64,000 nt of DNA from Heliocidaris erythrogramma (Eukaryota; Echinodermata; Echinoidea; Camarodonta; Echinometridae), in NCBI GenBank assembly GCA_025617745.1, contig CM046870.1, positions 8,124,303 to 8,188,302 of the forward strand, given 5' to 3'. Both the position numbers and the translations under genes were made by a program. Of this stretch, positions 23,451-36,794 are shown in pieces; position 1 is the first letter of the stretch, and every line of letters starts with the position of its first letter. Under the pieces are notes generated by a model. The model was not told the DNA's origin. It saw only the letters and a list, made by a program, of their open reading frames with translations, and did no database searches.

Positions 23451-26043
23451 TCTAATATTCAAGTTAGAATACTAAATGGCTTTACAGAACTGTTTTTGAG
23501 AAAGATGCTGATGATAACATGTTTAGAGACATTGTAAATATATAAGTGCTATATAACTCCATGTTATTATAATGTGATCCTATTCACAATAAAACTAAAT
23601 AAACATTATGTCTTAGATAAAAGCTATTTAAAAACAACAACAAAGATGATGGTGATAAAGACACTAATAAAGTTTTTAAGGAAGCATGTGGATGAAAAAA
23701 TGATGTTCCATTGTGACAAAAAACATAGTAATGATAAATGCATGTTGTATGTTGTTGTTATTGATGGAGATATGCTTCCAAATGAAGTCATACTTTCTGC
23801 CTTCTATTACAAAATGACATTTCTGTTGACAAAAATATGTAGAAAATCTTTAAAGTATTAAAAGAACAACCATACATCAGGGGAATTATTCATTAATGAA
23901 CCACACACATGTCCAAATATACATTCAAATAGAGACTTGGATCAAAGCAGCAAGGTACATGTATGTATCATTCTTTGAATAAAGGTTTCAGTATGGTTTT
24001 CCATTTTTAGCAAAAGCGAATGAAAAAATCTATATAAACCTTCAGGGTAAATACGTAATTTGGGAATGTGTCTAATGTTCATTTCTTAATGACATGGACT
24101 CAGGGAGGAAATCTCATTTTGCATTGAAGAAAAAAAAGGCAGAAATTGAACACAGGAGCGGGGTTATGGTGATTGGAGGCAAGTCAGAGAGTAATTGAAA
24201 ACATTTCCAGTCCGTGAAAGCAACGTGTACATACACGTCGACATCAAACTCATTTTCATAAAGATGCTGGGAGTGCCGCTAGGGACAGTGGCGTTGAACA
24301 CCAAGAAAACATGGTGCTGTTTGCATTGGGGGTGAAACCCTGCGCTGGTTCTCCTAAGTCCATCTGCCGAAATTCCCCCAAGGGGAGATGGGGAGCTGGT
24401 AAAAGAAATAAAGACGGGACGCGGATTCTGTTTCACTTTGCGGGGAACCAATCTGGAATATTAAGATCCATTAGGATACGTGTTGCTGAGGGATATCACG
24501 TTTTAGGACAAGGCAAAAAGAAGAGATTCACTCGGGGACAGTGTATTAGCAAATGATGTTGGAGCTTGGGCAGATATTGCTGTATCAACTGTAAGATTAT
24601 AGACTTGTGTGATTCACTCACAACGCAGAAATATGAAACAATAGATAAGCTTAAAAACCTTAAAAGGAAATAGCTGATAGACTTAGTGCAGTCTTCAGAG
24701 GAGTAAAAAGAATTCTAATAGTGAATTATTACTTTCCCTTCAAACGATCTAGTACATGTACATTCTCTTTGCGAACATGTCTATTGGGGTAATTTAAAAA
24801 AAATGTAGAGTGAATGCATTCTAGAATTTACAGTAAGTTTTCTAAAATCAGATTTCCTGGAATAATTTGTGGTTGTGCATGATCGCACATAAAAAGTACA
24901 TTCTTCCATAGAAGCAAACATCTATCATCAGTCTAAGGACATAGGGAGGACAGATCTAGGAAGCCACAAGCTGACAAACAAACACCACAATGTCATCAAG
25001 CCAAAGTGCTTCCATTCGCAAGATAACCATCGTAAGATAACAAGTAATGAAAGAGGCACAGACATGGCATGAAATACACAGGAGCTTCCTAATCGCTCTT
25101 CATTGGATAAACAGCGGAACTTGGTGAGCGATAATGGGGACGCATCTGACAAACATGCAGCCGGGAACATGTCAATCATTGGCACTACCACAGAGATAAG
25201 GATTCAGACATTTGTAAGGTCAATGAGATAGTGCATATTAATTGCTTTGGTGATTTATTAAACTTTACCTAAAAAAGGAATAGAACTTTGGATTTGATCA
25301 TTATTAAGTCAGAGGAAAGAATGTTCTGATTCGGTGAACTTTGTATTTCTTAATCATCCTTTTGATAAAGTTCAACTAGTTACATAATCTATACAAACAA
25401 TGGATCTACAAATTAAGATTGAAAATACATGTACGTAGTTTTCCAGACCATAAGACTGGCATGGTTTAAGATCATTTCATATTTACTTACAATACAATAT
25501 GATGAACAGCACATTATGAGTTAAGTCTACCCAGTCAATAAGATTGTTTCATATCTACTTAAGATACAATTGAGGAACAAGACCTTGTAAGGTAAATATA
25601 CCTAGTCTAAAGATTGTTTCAAATCTTCTTAAAGTTTCAACATTTGCCATAGGTTTCTTAATATCAGGGTGAAATCCATTCTAAATTGACATTATTTAAC
25701 TGCTCCAACCAGATGGGTTTTTATTCAGATGTGCTTGTCTATATATGCATACTGTAATAAAGGAGGGGAAGGCCACAAGCTTTCTGTGTCATCCTCTATC
25801 ACACTAAACACATGTTTCAAATATATTACTCTCTCCAATTTGAATGAAAAACCCCTCTAATTGCTATGCTATAATATTATTTATACAAGTGATATTGATT
25901 TCCATTTATTCTGACCTTTCACCATAAGCACTGCCTTATTCAGTTTTAATTAAAAGATAATAGTGTACAGATTTTCAAACAATGGAAGAAAAACGCTTCA
26001 CACCTGTTTACAACAGCATTCATTCCTATCTCCATTTGCTACT

Positions 26044-26215
26044 CCTCTTTGTCTGTCTGTCTGTCTGTCTCTGTCTCTGACTCTGTCTCTCTCTCTTTCT
26101 GTCTGTCTCTCTATCTATCCCTCTCTCTCTTTCATCTGTCTCTCTCCCTCTCTCTAACTCTCACTCCCCCATCCCTCCTTAACTCTCTCTCTCTCTCTCG
26201 CTCCTTTAATGCATG
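26044..26215. repeat. TCTG/CT microsatellite
   Basis: TGTC repeats followed by CT-rich sequence. The open frames across it are artefacts. Confidence 0.9.
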
Positions 26216-27071
26216 TCTTAGTCACTTACCCTCTCTCTTTCCAATCAATCCAGCTTGCAGACACATGACATTTCTCATTTCCTAACTTCTCAAAAAGAAC
26301 AACACTACCCCTGTATGGGGCATGGTATTCTAAGCTTGAGAAAGGGGAAAGAGAGTAAAGATGTGAGAGACAGAGAGTGAGAGAGAGGGGGTGGGGAGCA
26401 TTTGTGAGAGAGATATTTATGACCAATATTCTTTTTAAATTCTGAAGTACTGACTGATGTACATGTATCATCAAAACTGAAAAATGAATGATTATCTCAA
26501 TACAGATTGTACATAATACCTGGTCAAATACGACATGTGACCCTAATCCCAATGCATCATTTGACTCACAAGTCTGTACATATTACAAAGTATAATGACT
26601 GATGAACAAAACTGAACACTGGCAGTATCATTTAACTGAATAGTTGGCCTGATGCAAACTCTAGTGAAGGTATCCGTTTAACACAATTGTCATGTATACT
26701 ACAAATAATTGATGTAACCGCTAACACAGGGACCATAGACTTGCCCACGAGTTGACGAGAAAGGTGACTATGAATCATCAATGCTGCACTATCGATGTCA
26801 ACCCCAATCCCGAACATCTCCATCATGCACAGACAAATTAATTTTTCATCCATCCTGTAAGATAGTCTACCTGGCTTGCCCTTGGGGAAAATGTCACCTC
26901 CACCAGTCCTCCTTCTCCTCCCACTTCCTTCCCCCTTCAGCCATGTGGCCCCTCTCCAATCATGCATAGGGACCCAGTCAGGTGTAAGGCGCAGCCTAAT
27001 CTTACATCTTCTATACAACATGTTGATTTGGTTAGAGGTCTGCCCCAACGGGTCCGATTATTGACGGGCTG

Positions 27072-27935
27072 CTAGATGGAAGACCTTCCAACATTATTTC
27101 AACATCCCGATTCCGTCTTCTCCATCTCCCCCATCTTACTCTTTCCATGAAATCTACGGCACTCTTAGGTTTCTTAGGTTTGTCTTGTGACCTCTCCTTC
27201 TCCTTATTACTTATACTTCATTTCTCATCCTCAGGTAAAATCTCATTCTATTGCTCCATATATACCATTTTACTATTACTAAAAGTCTGATTATAGAGAA
27301 CCGAATGGATGGAGAACTTTCCAACATCATTTCAACACCCATCCTGTCTTCCCCATCTCATTCTCCCCATGGAATCAATTGCATTTTCTCTCTTGACTGT
27401 TTTGTGGCCTGTCTCTCTTTTTTTTCAGATAATTCTCATCCTACTGCTCCATGTATGTACCGTTCTTCCTATTACTAAAAACAAGAGTCTGATTAATGAC
27501 AACCAATGGATGGAAGATGTTCCAACATCATTTCAGCATCCATTGTATCTTCCCCACCCCCCCCCCCCTAATCTCTTTCTCTCCCATGAAATTTACTGCA
27601 TTCTGATGTCAGTTTTCTTGTTTTTCTTTCATCTTCAGGTAAACCTAATTCCAGTGTTCTTTGCATATAGCATTTTTCGTATTACTAATAACAAGAGTCT
27701 GATTAATAACAAACCAATGGATAGAAGATGTTCCAACATCACTTTCACCATCCATCCTGTCTTCCTCATCTCTCCCTATCTCTTTCTCTTTCATGAAATT
27801 TATTGCACTATTTCAAGTCTGTTTTGCAGCTTGTCTGTCTCTCTCTCCTTCTCACAAGTACATTTTTTTCATTCTCAAATAATCCTCTTTCCATTGGTGG
27901 ATCCATTGTCTATTTCTGTACATTAATAACGTCAT
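27072..27935. repeat. Tandem array, four units of about 200-235 bp
   Basis: Units begin at 27072, 27307, 27509 and 27720 with GATGGAAGATGTTCCAACAT-like sequence, followed by a CT-rich part, CATGAAAT, and AGTCTGATTA. The 205-residue plus-strand open frame at 27309-27926 simply reads the array and is Ser/Phe-rich. Confidence 0.8.
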
Positions 27936-28647
27936 GTGGCTGGGAGAAGGCCGTTAGCACACATGCAAGCCATAAAGAAATTTCTGGAAACTCACTACTT
28001 CTATGATTGCTCTATATATGTTATAAAATTTTTAAAAACAATCAGGATTTCATTCTCTATCGACTAATAAAAAAAAATGAAAATTAATGGTAACTAGCTA
28101 ATTTCAGTAGTTTTGTATCAAATAAGCATATGTTTTTGAAGTTACGGGTACTTCAATGCTAACGATTTTCTGTTTCAGGCAATTGCGTACTATGGCACAA
28201 AGCGCTTACGCCCTACTGCTGGCCCAACAATTATATTTTGATCTTCTGACCATTCATGGTGTTGGGGTGGCAGGGTATAACTTCATATGATATAATATTT
28301 GGGCAGAATAAACATTAAGAAGTTAACACAAGATCATCCAGTATAAACAAAACCTGCAAAATTAAAGAAAAATTACTTCACAAATTTGCTCTGAATGAAC
28401 AAAGTCCATGGAAATCAATTTAGAGACCTTTAAAGTCATCATGACCTTATTTGGTCATCCGTGAACAACTGTAACAATTGCATTGACATCATATTTAATC
28501 AATAACTACTCATAATTATTAATCATTGCTTTCCTTCCTAGACTGTAATTCTAGCAAACTATGTATTTATAAATAGCCTGAATATTGATATTTTGATGAC
28601 CTTGAGGTGAACTTCAATGTCGTCATTCTTCATGCAGACCCACACTA

Positions 28648-28731
28648 TTAACCTGATGACTACTGAATTCTCTCATCTCCATAGGCATAATACAGGGACC
28701 ACCCGGTTCTCGTGGACGATGGGTGATGGGT
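28648..28731 (+). repeat. P80 element, diverged copy
   Basis: It starts TTAACCTGATGACTACTGAA and runs through ACAGGGACCACCCGGTT. The right end has decayed. Confidence 0.7.
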
Positions 28732-28751
28732 GAAAATACATGACAAATCTT

Positions 28752-28818
28752 GAATTTCGTCTTCTGAGAGCCAGAAGGTCGTTAACAATGTTATAATGAA
28801 TATGCATCAATGCCCTTT
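28752..28818. repeat. Family-A palindrome, diverged copy
   Basis: GAGAGCCAGAAGGTCGTTAAC pairs with CAATGCCCTTTTGGCTCTTA. Confidence 0.65.
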
Positions 28819-28839
28819 TGGCTCTTAATTACCCGATAA

Positions 28840-29002
28840 TATCGTCTGTTGAGGGCCAAAAGTGCAAAAACTCTGTGTTACAGGATGGCAGTTAACCCGT
28901 TGACTACTGAATTCTTTAAATCTCATAGGCTTAATACAGGAGCCACCCGGTTCCCGTAGTCTATGGGTTAATGCCCTTCTGGCTCTCATCATGTGATAAG
29001 CT
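28840..29002. mobile_element. Family-A palindrome carrying a P80 insertion
   Basis: Left arm ATATCGTCTGTTGAGGGCCA at 28843. Then an intact P80 copy (28892-28971, TTAACCCGTTGACTACTGAA to ATGGGTTAA) sits exactly at the right-hand TTAA. Then the right arm TGCCCTTCTGGCTCTCATCA. Confidence 0.8.
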
Positions 29003-29212
29003 TCCTTATTATTCTAGAAACAAAAAAATGGGCATTTGTGGGTCTATATAAAGAGTAGTTTGTTCCATTGCTATTTATCTTTAAAGAGTTATCAGTATAC
29101 AGACAAGAAATATTACACAGGTGGACACGAACTAGACTAAATAATGATTAAATAGTGACCTCATGTTAGACACATTGTAACACAGTATTTTGAAGAGTGT
29201 ACCATTATTTGA

Positions 29213-29787
29213 CCCACTGATGTCTGGATTTTGTCATTCCCATAGGCTTAGTACGATAACCACCCAGTTCCCAAAGGCAATGGGTTAAACATTCCCGTAG
29301 GCTTAAGTACAATAACCACCCAGTTCCCAAAGGCAATGGGTTAAACATTCCCGTACGCTTAAGTACAATAACTACCCAGTTCCCAAAGGCAATGGGTTAA
29401 ACATTCCTGTAGGCTTAGTACAATAACCACCCAGTTCCCAAAGGCAATGGGTTAAACATTCCTATAGGTTTAGTACAATAACCACCCAGTAACATTCCCA
29501 TAGGTTTAGTACAATAACAACCCAGTTCCCAAAGGCAATGGGTTAAACATTCCCACAGGTTTAGTACAATAACCACCCAGTAACATTCCCATAGGTTTAG
29601 TACAATAACCACCCAGTAACATTCCCATAGGTTTAGTACAATAACCACCCAGTTCCCAAAGGCAATGGGTGAAACATTCACATAGGCTTAGTACAATACC
29701 CACCCAGTTCCCAAAGGCAATGGGTTAAACATTCCCATAGGTTTAGTACAATAACAACCCAGTTCCCAAAGGCAATGGGTTAAACAA
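29213..29787. repeat. 56-bp satellite derived from the right part of P80
   Basis: About eleven tandem units share TTAGTACAATAACCACCCAG, TTCCCAAAGGCAATGGG and TTAAACATTCCC. The full units are 55-56 bp; three are shortened by about 20 bp, all lacking the same stretch between CCCAGT and AACATTCCC. The unit matches the right two-thirds of P80. The Trp/Leu/Cys-rich frames read here on the minus strand are array artefacts. Confidence 0.85.
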
Positions 29788-30628
29788 GATGATGTCATTA
29801 GTTGTACATGTAATTTGGGGCATTTTAACACATCCATTAGGTTCAGATGGATTCTCAAACCCATTTCTGACCTTGGGTACACCATCAGCATAATGGGAAA
29901 TTAGGTAGCAATTACTTTAAGAGCTGATATACACCCAGTGTTATGATGCTATCTGCAAGTGCCCATCCCAGCCACAGCGAGGTAATTCATAGGAAATGTA
30001 AAGGATATCACTGAGGCTACAGCCGACATGGGTAAAATGAGATATAAATGCACATTTGTTGCAATATATAATATAATGTGGAATGTTAAAATACATGTGG
30101 GGAATGTTGAAAATGCATCAAATGCATCATATTTAATATTTCCCCAATAGCAAAAACAATGATATAATGATAAAAATAATGATAATGTTTATGTAGTCTT
30201 ATTTAACATAAGTTAGCCTGATCAGTATTAATACTGAAGCATCTCTAAAAATCGACCAACTCAAACTGTGCGTCTTAATTCACAGAATAGTGACTTAACT
30301 ATAATATATTGATCAAGAATCTCATTCTTTCAAAAAGTGATAAAAGAAAAAGCTTTTTGATTTTTCAGTATTAATTAAAGTGGATCCATTCAATACTGTT
30401 GTTACGTTTTATGTAAGATTGACCAACAGATGTGTGAATATAAGAATGCCATATTCAAACGGTTAAGGAACCATTTCATTTGTGGTAAAAAAATTGAACT
30501 GCACAAAAATACTTGAAATGGCAATAGTACAGAGAGTACATGTATGTCGTTGCAATGATGCAGCGAGCTATGAACAATCTCCGCTTGAGATTTAGAGGGA
30601 TCAAGAGGAATTCTCTCAACATTTCACA

Positions 30629-30980
30629 GCAGCATTATTCACACCCCAAAACCTTTGGTAGGATTATTCCAGCTTGGCATAATATCCTCTAGAGCTTTGG
30701 GAAAGCATCTGGTAATGTTTTCAGGTTTCTCCTCCCCATATTTTCAATTTGATGTGTTTGAACTAAAGCTGTCTTCTAAACATATAATATCTACACATTA
30801 TTCACACCCCCAAAACCTTTGGTGGGATTAGGTGGGATTAGCCTGGCTCAGCAGAATATCGTCTGATGTCATTGGAAGGCGCCTGGAAATTCAACTTTCT
30901 TCTCCATGTATTTTAGATGAAGATATGCTTGCACCAAATATATCTTTTAAAAATCTCATTTCTAGACATTATTCACATTC
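30629..30980. repeat. Tandem duplication, about 165-bp unit
   Basis: ATTATTCACACCCCAAAACC starts units at 30632 and 30796, with a third partial start at 30969. The two full units are diverged. The second has a local doubling of GGTGGGATTA. Confidence 0.75.
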
Positions 30981-31089
30981 TATTAAAGTAGAACACTGAT
31001 GATTTTAAATATTGGCTTAATACTTATTATTGCATAGATGGCATAAATTAAACAAGGTTATCCAAATTTAAAGCTTGGAAACATTTGAA

Positions 31090-31745
31090 TTAATGATTAT
31101 TATCAATTATAAAACGGTAAAATACAGCCCCCGATATAGCAGCTGAAAAGCTCCTTGAACGCTGCTGAGATGTGTGACGACACAAAAGGGGCGAGTCCTG
31201 TCTAAGCAGACGATGTCCCATAACATTATACACATTTTTCAGTGCCTGTTTTGTCATCTCCTCTTCACTTATTTCTCTTACTTGACTAGCGTCAGTCTTA
31301 ATGTTAGTCTGTTGCCTCACTCTTAACTTCGTGTATGGTATTATTTTGATGAAAAATGCAGCGTTAAAAAAATAAAGGAATCAGTCACTTGTAAACAAAA
31401 TAAGACGCCATTGTATTTTCAGCTGCTTGCACCGCGGCATGTTCGGCGTTTCAAGAGGGAACGAATACCATCCAGCTATTATTCGCAGGGCTTTTCAATT
31501 TGAAAATGGGGTTTATTTCATTGATCATTGACCCTTCTCCTGTGTATTTACAATCAAACGGTTTTAGTTATCAGAATCAGTTCACTTTCCCTTTTAGAAT
31601 GGTGTGAAATAAGGTCATGTTTAAATGTACCAAACTCTTTATAATTTGATAAATAATTGCATTGCAATTACGTTCATTCATTATAGGACGTCGTCTGCTT
31701 AAGCAGGATCGATCCCTCGTATGACGACATCAAAACATCGCTATA
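31090..31745. other. Unrecognised segment with inverted GTCGTCTGCTTA motifs
   Basis: GCGAGTCCTGTCTAAGCAGA with CGATGTCC (31190-31217) recurs inverted as GGACGTCGTCTGCTTAAGCA (31686-31705) and GGATCGATCCC, suggesting a 0.5-kb inverted-repeat element. A 76-codon minus frame (31320-31090) begins without an ATG and resembles nothing I know. Confidence 0.35.
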
Positions 31746-32206
31746 TTTCTGGTGAATCCTCGGATATTCCACATGCTGAGAAGAGCTTTTATTTATGTTG
31801 TTTTTATAATCATCATATACGCAGTTGACATAAAACTTATACGATTGTCATCTGTAAGCTTCCCAATTTCTAGTGATACATTAATTGCTATATTTGTGAT
31901 TTTCTTGAGTGTTCTACTTAAACTTCTGATAATTTACACCCCCCCCTCAAAAAATGAACAAAATACATGTTTAGAGGTACATATTTCCACTAAATAGGAG
32001 TACCTGTTTGACAATTATAGTGCAAATGTTTACTGAAATTCTAAAATGGGAAAATGTGCTAAGTTGACCTGGCAACAGTGCAGCAAATGAGATATCTTGT
32101 GCTGAGGAATGGAAAATCCCTGTTTTACTAACAAAAAATCATGTTAAATGGGGGAAATTCAACTTTTATTTGAAAAGGAATGCTGTCACAGTTGGCTAAA
32201 AGATCA

Positions 32207-32356
32207 GGGCCCTGTTTCATAAAACTTGTTATCAATAACAACTGCCCCATTTCTTTGACAAATTTGCTCTCAGCCAATCAGATTCAAAGATTTCAGTAGC
32301 TTATAACAATTATTGTAACTTGTTATTGATAAAAAGTTTTATGAAACAGGGTCCAA
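32207..32356. repeat. G150 palindrome, clear copy
   Basis: GGGCCCTGTTTCATAAAACT pairs with AGTTTTATGAAACAGGGTCC. The centre has GCTCTCAGCCAATCAGATTC. Confidence 0.85.
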
Positions 32357-34257
32357 GAGTCTGAATCTGCACCCATTCAAGCAAAATATATCTTATATGT
32401 TTATGGTTCAAATAGCCTGAGAACTTGTTCCTTAGACATGGTTCCTGAGAAGTCAGCAGTAATAATTGGTAGGTGAGAAAAGTCTGACATTCATGTATCT
32501 TCTAGAATTTCAATTTTCCAGAAGTTATGTGAGGTATAATCAGAACAAGAGCTCAAATTGGGAAGGTGTGCCTTAGGCTTTAAGCAAACACAGCACTGAA
32601 GAAATTGACCGCCATATTTTTCTGCTGCCCCCTGAAAAAGGAGCATGACCTTTTACACTGAACTTTTGCAATCCTCGGGGGCATTTTCAAGGCAAATTGG
32701 GCAAATATAGAGGATAGGAAAATAAGCCAGACTGCATAGTGGGACCAATATCTTCATCACATAGATGAGTGTTTGTTTTGCTTTTTCAAGAAAATCTACC
32801 TTTCAAAACAAATCTTTATTGTACTCCTTTATTTCCCATGAGTCTACAGAGGAGATGTAATTATGCAGTTGGAACAGTGGTTGTGGAACTGAGAGGTCCA
32901 GTGTTCAAAACCAAGTATTGTGTAAGTGCACCATTGTTGGATAATAATTCATTATATACCAGTCTTTTGCCTTTCATTATAAGTCATTTGCATGAAGGGT
33001 TGGTGTGTTGGCGATTAAATCACTGTTATAAACCTATAATTAAAATACCTTTTTTGGAAGGATCAGTGACTTTGGAATAGAGAAAAATGTAAACACTTCT
33101 TGAGTGGCTGCATAACTGAAAACATGAAATTGCCCTCTTAATTTCTTATATTTCACAATAAAAAATGGATTTCTGTATTGATAGATGGTTATCTCCACAC
33201 ATTTTATTCCTGCACTGAGCTTGCGGTTAAAAATATCAGTAGAATAGGTAAAAAGCACAGCCTGAAGCAGGAATACATTTACACCATACAATTCCTTAGT
33301 CAATGTGGCACAGGTCATTCTTGCCCCACCCTGAGCCTGCAACAGGTATTCTAAGTTTCAAATTGACGTCACTGCAAGTGAAATCCATGCCCCTCGAACG
33401 TCTTCTAAGATCGAATTAAAGGAGAGATGGAGGAAATTTCCCATCTTGGAGGACAAGGGCATTGATTCTTGGTCAGAAAACCTTGTGCAGTGAATACGGG
33501 TGGCAATTAATGGCAAAGACAAGGTTAAAGAGAAGGTCAACAGTTTACATGCAAGTTCATTGGTAGATGATTGAGGAGCTGTTCAAAGTCATTCTCAATG
33601 GTTCATTATGTATATACAGCTCCATAAAGTTATTAAGTACCTATGAATGAAAATAAATACATCCAGAGATACAGACGGATAAAAGAAACAGAAACATTCT
33701 GCTATTCAATTAATACTAGTTTGACATAGATAAATGCACATCTTGCCCTATACTGGATAGTAGTTACTCAGACAATTCAAGTGACATTTATGAAAAAATC
33801 TCCCAATGTTTGAAAAATCATTTTTTACATGTCAAGTACTATCAAATTTACCTTCTAAGCTTGAAAATATATTGTAACTATGTGGGATTCTTGTAAGATG
33901 TATATTTTATCGAAGAATTTGAACGGAACATTTCCATCTATTTCCAGTTCTTCTTCACATGCATGACCAGTAATTTTCCATTCAAACACACCACCTTTCC
34001 CTTTTTAAGGCCCTGGTAACATTATATCCGCTTTAGGAAACCTGCGCTATTCAGACTGTACATCGCGTTTGAATTGCCAGAGTGTGCCCAAATACATTCT
34101 AATTTTCTCCCTACAACTTACTCTCAAACACGCTCTCTCCTACATGTAGCGCCTTGGGAGATGTTGATTCTGCTTGGCACGAAAAACACCTCACCTTTCA
34201 TCTAGAGGCAAGCCTAGCGTCTGTCTATTCTTTAATACACGTTCAGGTAAACTCTTA

Positions 34258-34750
34258 GTATCGTCTATTGAGAGCCAGAAGGGCGTTAACTCTGTGTAAA
34301 AGTATACACATGTAAGTTAACCCTTTCAGGATGGGAATTATTCAAGGGCTAAATTGATCACATTTTGTTCTTCTAATTGGTAACAATTATATTTTTCTTT
34401 TAGTGCTACATGGTTCTAATAAGGTGCAAGGTCTTTGAAAACAAAATACATGGTTAGGAAGTTCTCAAAATTGCAAATTTTGATAAAAAACAATGATTTT
34501 GAACCTCTCAACGTGTTGCCGATTTAAGGATTTTAAAGCTTATTCTCATTTTAAAAATTCCTGTCATCAAACGCAATATGCTCATGCAGTAAAATTGGAC
34601 ATAGTGTGTGCAGAAGTTTTTGCTCTTTCTACTCTTGCATCTGGTATAATATTTTTTAGAGCTCTAAATCAAAAGTTATTTAGCCAAACCGCAAAATGTG
34701 GTCAATTGTCTTCAAAAGGTTAAAGGCCTTCTGTCTCTCAGCAGGGGGTA
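34258..34750. mobile_element. Family-A palindrome carrying a 407-bp TTAA element
   Basis: Left arm TATCGTCTATTGAGAGCCAG and GGGCGTTAACTC. A piggyBac-like MITE follows, 34317-34723, from TTAACCCTTTCAGGATGG to CTTCAAAAGGTTAA. Then the right arm AGGCCTTCTGTCTCTCAGCA. The insertion is at the right-hand TTAA. Confidence 0.8.
34317..34723 (-). mobile_element. piggyBac-like MITE, 407 bp
   Basis: TTAA target duplication, with short terminal inverted repeats CCCTTTCAGGA / CTTCAAAAGG. It is homologous along its whole length, in opposite orientation, to 38199-38593 (shared GTGCTACATGGTTCTAATAA and AGAGCTCTAAATCAAAAGTT). It has no coding capacity. The 76-codon frame inside it (34493-34723) is not a gene. 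Confidence 0.8.
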
Positions 34751-35151
34751 TGTAGATGTATGCCTGGCTCTAAAACTCTGTTATCATGTCTGGGGCCTGG
34801 AACATAAAGAGATACAATTAATCTTATGATCAATTGTAACTCTTCAGTACATGGTTTGCCATAGAACTACGATTGATATCAATCTCTATGTTACAGGCCC
34901 CTCGTGAGACTGGCAGAAGCCCGCTGATGTACACTTCTAGAATAATGCACTTTAAAGATTTGCCTTTTCTCTGATTAAATTAATCTACATAATGCAATTT
35001 TCAGTCCACACATTCGCTGAATTGTTAACTGTGATAGGCTATCACTTCTGCTCTTCATCATTTCATCACAAAACTAAATAAAAATGAAAATAAAATTGTC
35101 TAAAATATGAATTAACACCCTTCTGCCATGAACACAACAATATATTCATGA

Positions 35152-35394
35152 ATGCATCATCGCAATAAAGTCGCTACAAAGAGCTAAAAATAAAGAGACA
35201 AAAATATATGCATGTTGCTTAATCAAGTCTTTATTTCAAAAGATCTTGTAATACATTTAACTACTAGAACTATGGCCCCAATCCAGACTCATGTCAGGTC
35301 ATACAATTATAGCACGGTACAAAATACAATAATTCATATACAACATACTAAAATTCACATTTATGTAATGCATCATCGCAATAAAGTCGCTACA
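35152..35394. repeat. 192-bp inverted-repeat arm, flanked by 27-bp direct repeats
   Basis: The arm 35177-35368 is repeated inverted at 37030-37222, nearly identical. It is bordered on both sides by ATGCATCATCGCAATAAAGT with CGCTAC (35152-35178 and 35367-35394), as if inserted or duplicated there. Confidence 0.8.
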
Positions 35395-35710
35395 TGCTTT
35401 CATTGTCATCCACTGCTCAACCTACATGTACTCATTATTACCCAATATTTTTGACAAATAAAATCTTACTTTTCTACCTGAAGTAATTTTTTTTTATTTA
35501 ACAAACTGCTATCCATTGTGTCAGATGTCTTAATGTCATTAGAAAAATTACAAGGGTAAACCCATACCATTAAAAGCCTTTGTACCCACAAGTCCAGAGC
35601 GATGTAAAAGTTACTTCTTTGTGCATACACATTGCTCTATGGAAACAGATTTCCTCAAGAGCAGTTTTTCTACATCCAATGCAATCGCAAGGACTTTCAA
35701 GAAATCCACC

Positions 35711-36622
35711 TTAAAGGAGAATTAACCCCTGAGTACAAATTTACTTATATTGAAAGGTGTAATATATTCCTACTTATTGGCCTAAATCATTTTCTAATAA
35801 GATATTAGAAAAGGGTATAAATAAAGATATTCCAACACCCGGTATCGTCTCCTACTCATTTACATGGGGGCTGCCATTTTCTTGCTGATTTGGATTTGTA
35901 CATGAACCATTGAGAAATGTTCCGGTCAGGAAGATATTTTGAATCCAAGACCTAAATTGATTTTCTTCATTACCTAAAATCCCATATGTGACGAAAAATA
36001 TAAAGTGGGTGTTTACATGATTTATAAAAATTAAATCTTTATAATGATACTTTTAAATTGTCTGGTTTTGCTTAACAAAAATCTGTTTTCTTGGGTTTGC
36101 CAAACAGAGCAGAACATAATATATGCAGCATGCATTCTGACTTTTCAAGTCCCATTATCCGAAAGCAGGTGAATGCATAGTTTGCCGCTATAGATGCTCA
36201 GGGAAGAAGCATCCATAAAATTTGAATTAATTTGCTCCGTCCATTGCGTCACAGTATGTAGAAAATAGATTTATATTAAGCGAATATCGATTTTCAACAG
36301 AAATATATAAGGAAATCTTCAGTTTAAAAATAAATTGACATATCTATTCTATATTTTTAATCTCAAATGGGTTTTTAATTTTGAAAAAGGCAATTGGGCA
36401 TTTGGATTAAGAAAATCTTCTTGTACACATAAAAAAATGGCAGCCCCCATGTATTGCTAGCAGACGATACATATTGCTAGCAGATGATAAATTTTGCTCA
36501 GAAAATCTTGATTCGTATCGATCTCGTATATTTTGACGCGAAGCCATATAGTCTAACAAGTAGGAATAAATAACACCTTTGAACACTATCGTCTTTATTG
36601 TTTGAGGTTAATTCTCCTTTAA
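35711..36622. mobile_element. TTAA-bounded foldback element, 912 bp
   Basis: Ends TTAAAGGAGAATTAACCCC and GAGGTTAATTCTCCTTTAA. The inverted similarity continues inward for about 190 bp (AAGGTGTAATATATTCCTAC; ATGGGGGCTGCCATTTT). TTAA ends point to piggyBac-like or Kolobok-like origin. It lies between the two 192-bp arms. Confidence 0.75.
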
Positions 36623-36794
36623 GCAGAGCAATTTCAATAGCCTCTTGCATCACCTAGTGTAATGTGCAAACACTAAACTGACATATTCCATAATCAAAAC
36701 ATGATTTTTTGAAAGTAATAATACAATATATTAAAATATCCCTTGAGTATATTTCTTGAAAGATATTATGATAATGTCATACATTTATCATTGT

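Noticed and set aside
24164-24556. Overlapping frames on both strands in a GC-richer block
   Set aside because: No known motif, and the two strands score equally. Kept only as a possible regulatory stretch.
26632-27048. Minus-strand frame of 138 codons
   Set aside because: No recognisable family, uneven composition, no clear splice context. It may be chance in a GC-richer stretch.
27309-27926. Plus-strand frame of 205 codons
   Set aside because: It reads through three units of a tandem array; the phenylalanine/serine composition follows from the CT-rich repeat.
29415-29891. Minus-strand repetitive frames rich in Trp, Cys and Leu
   Set aside because: They translate the 56-bp satellite and have no independent support.
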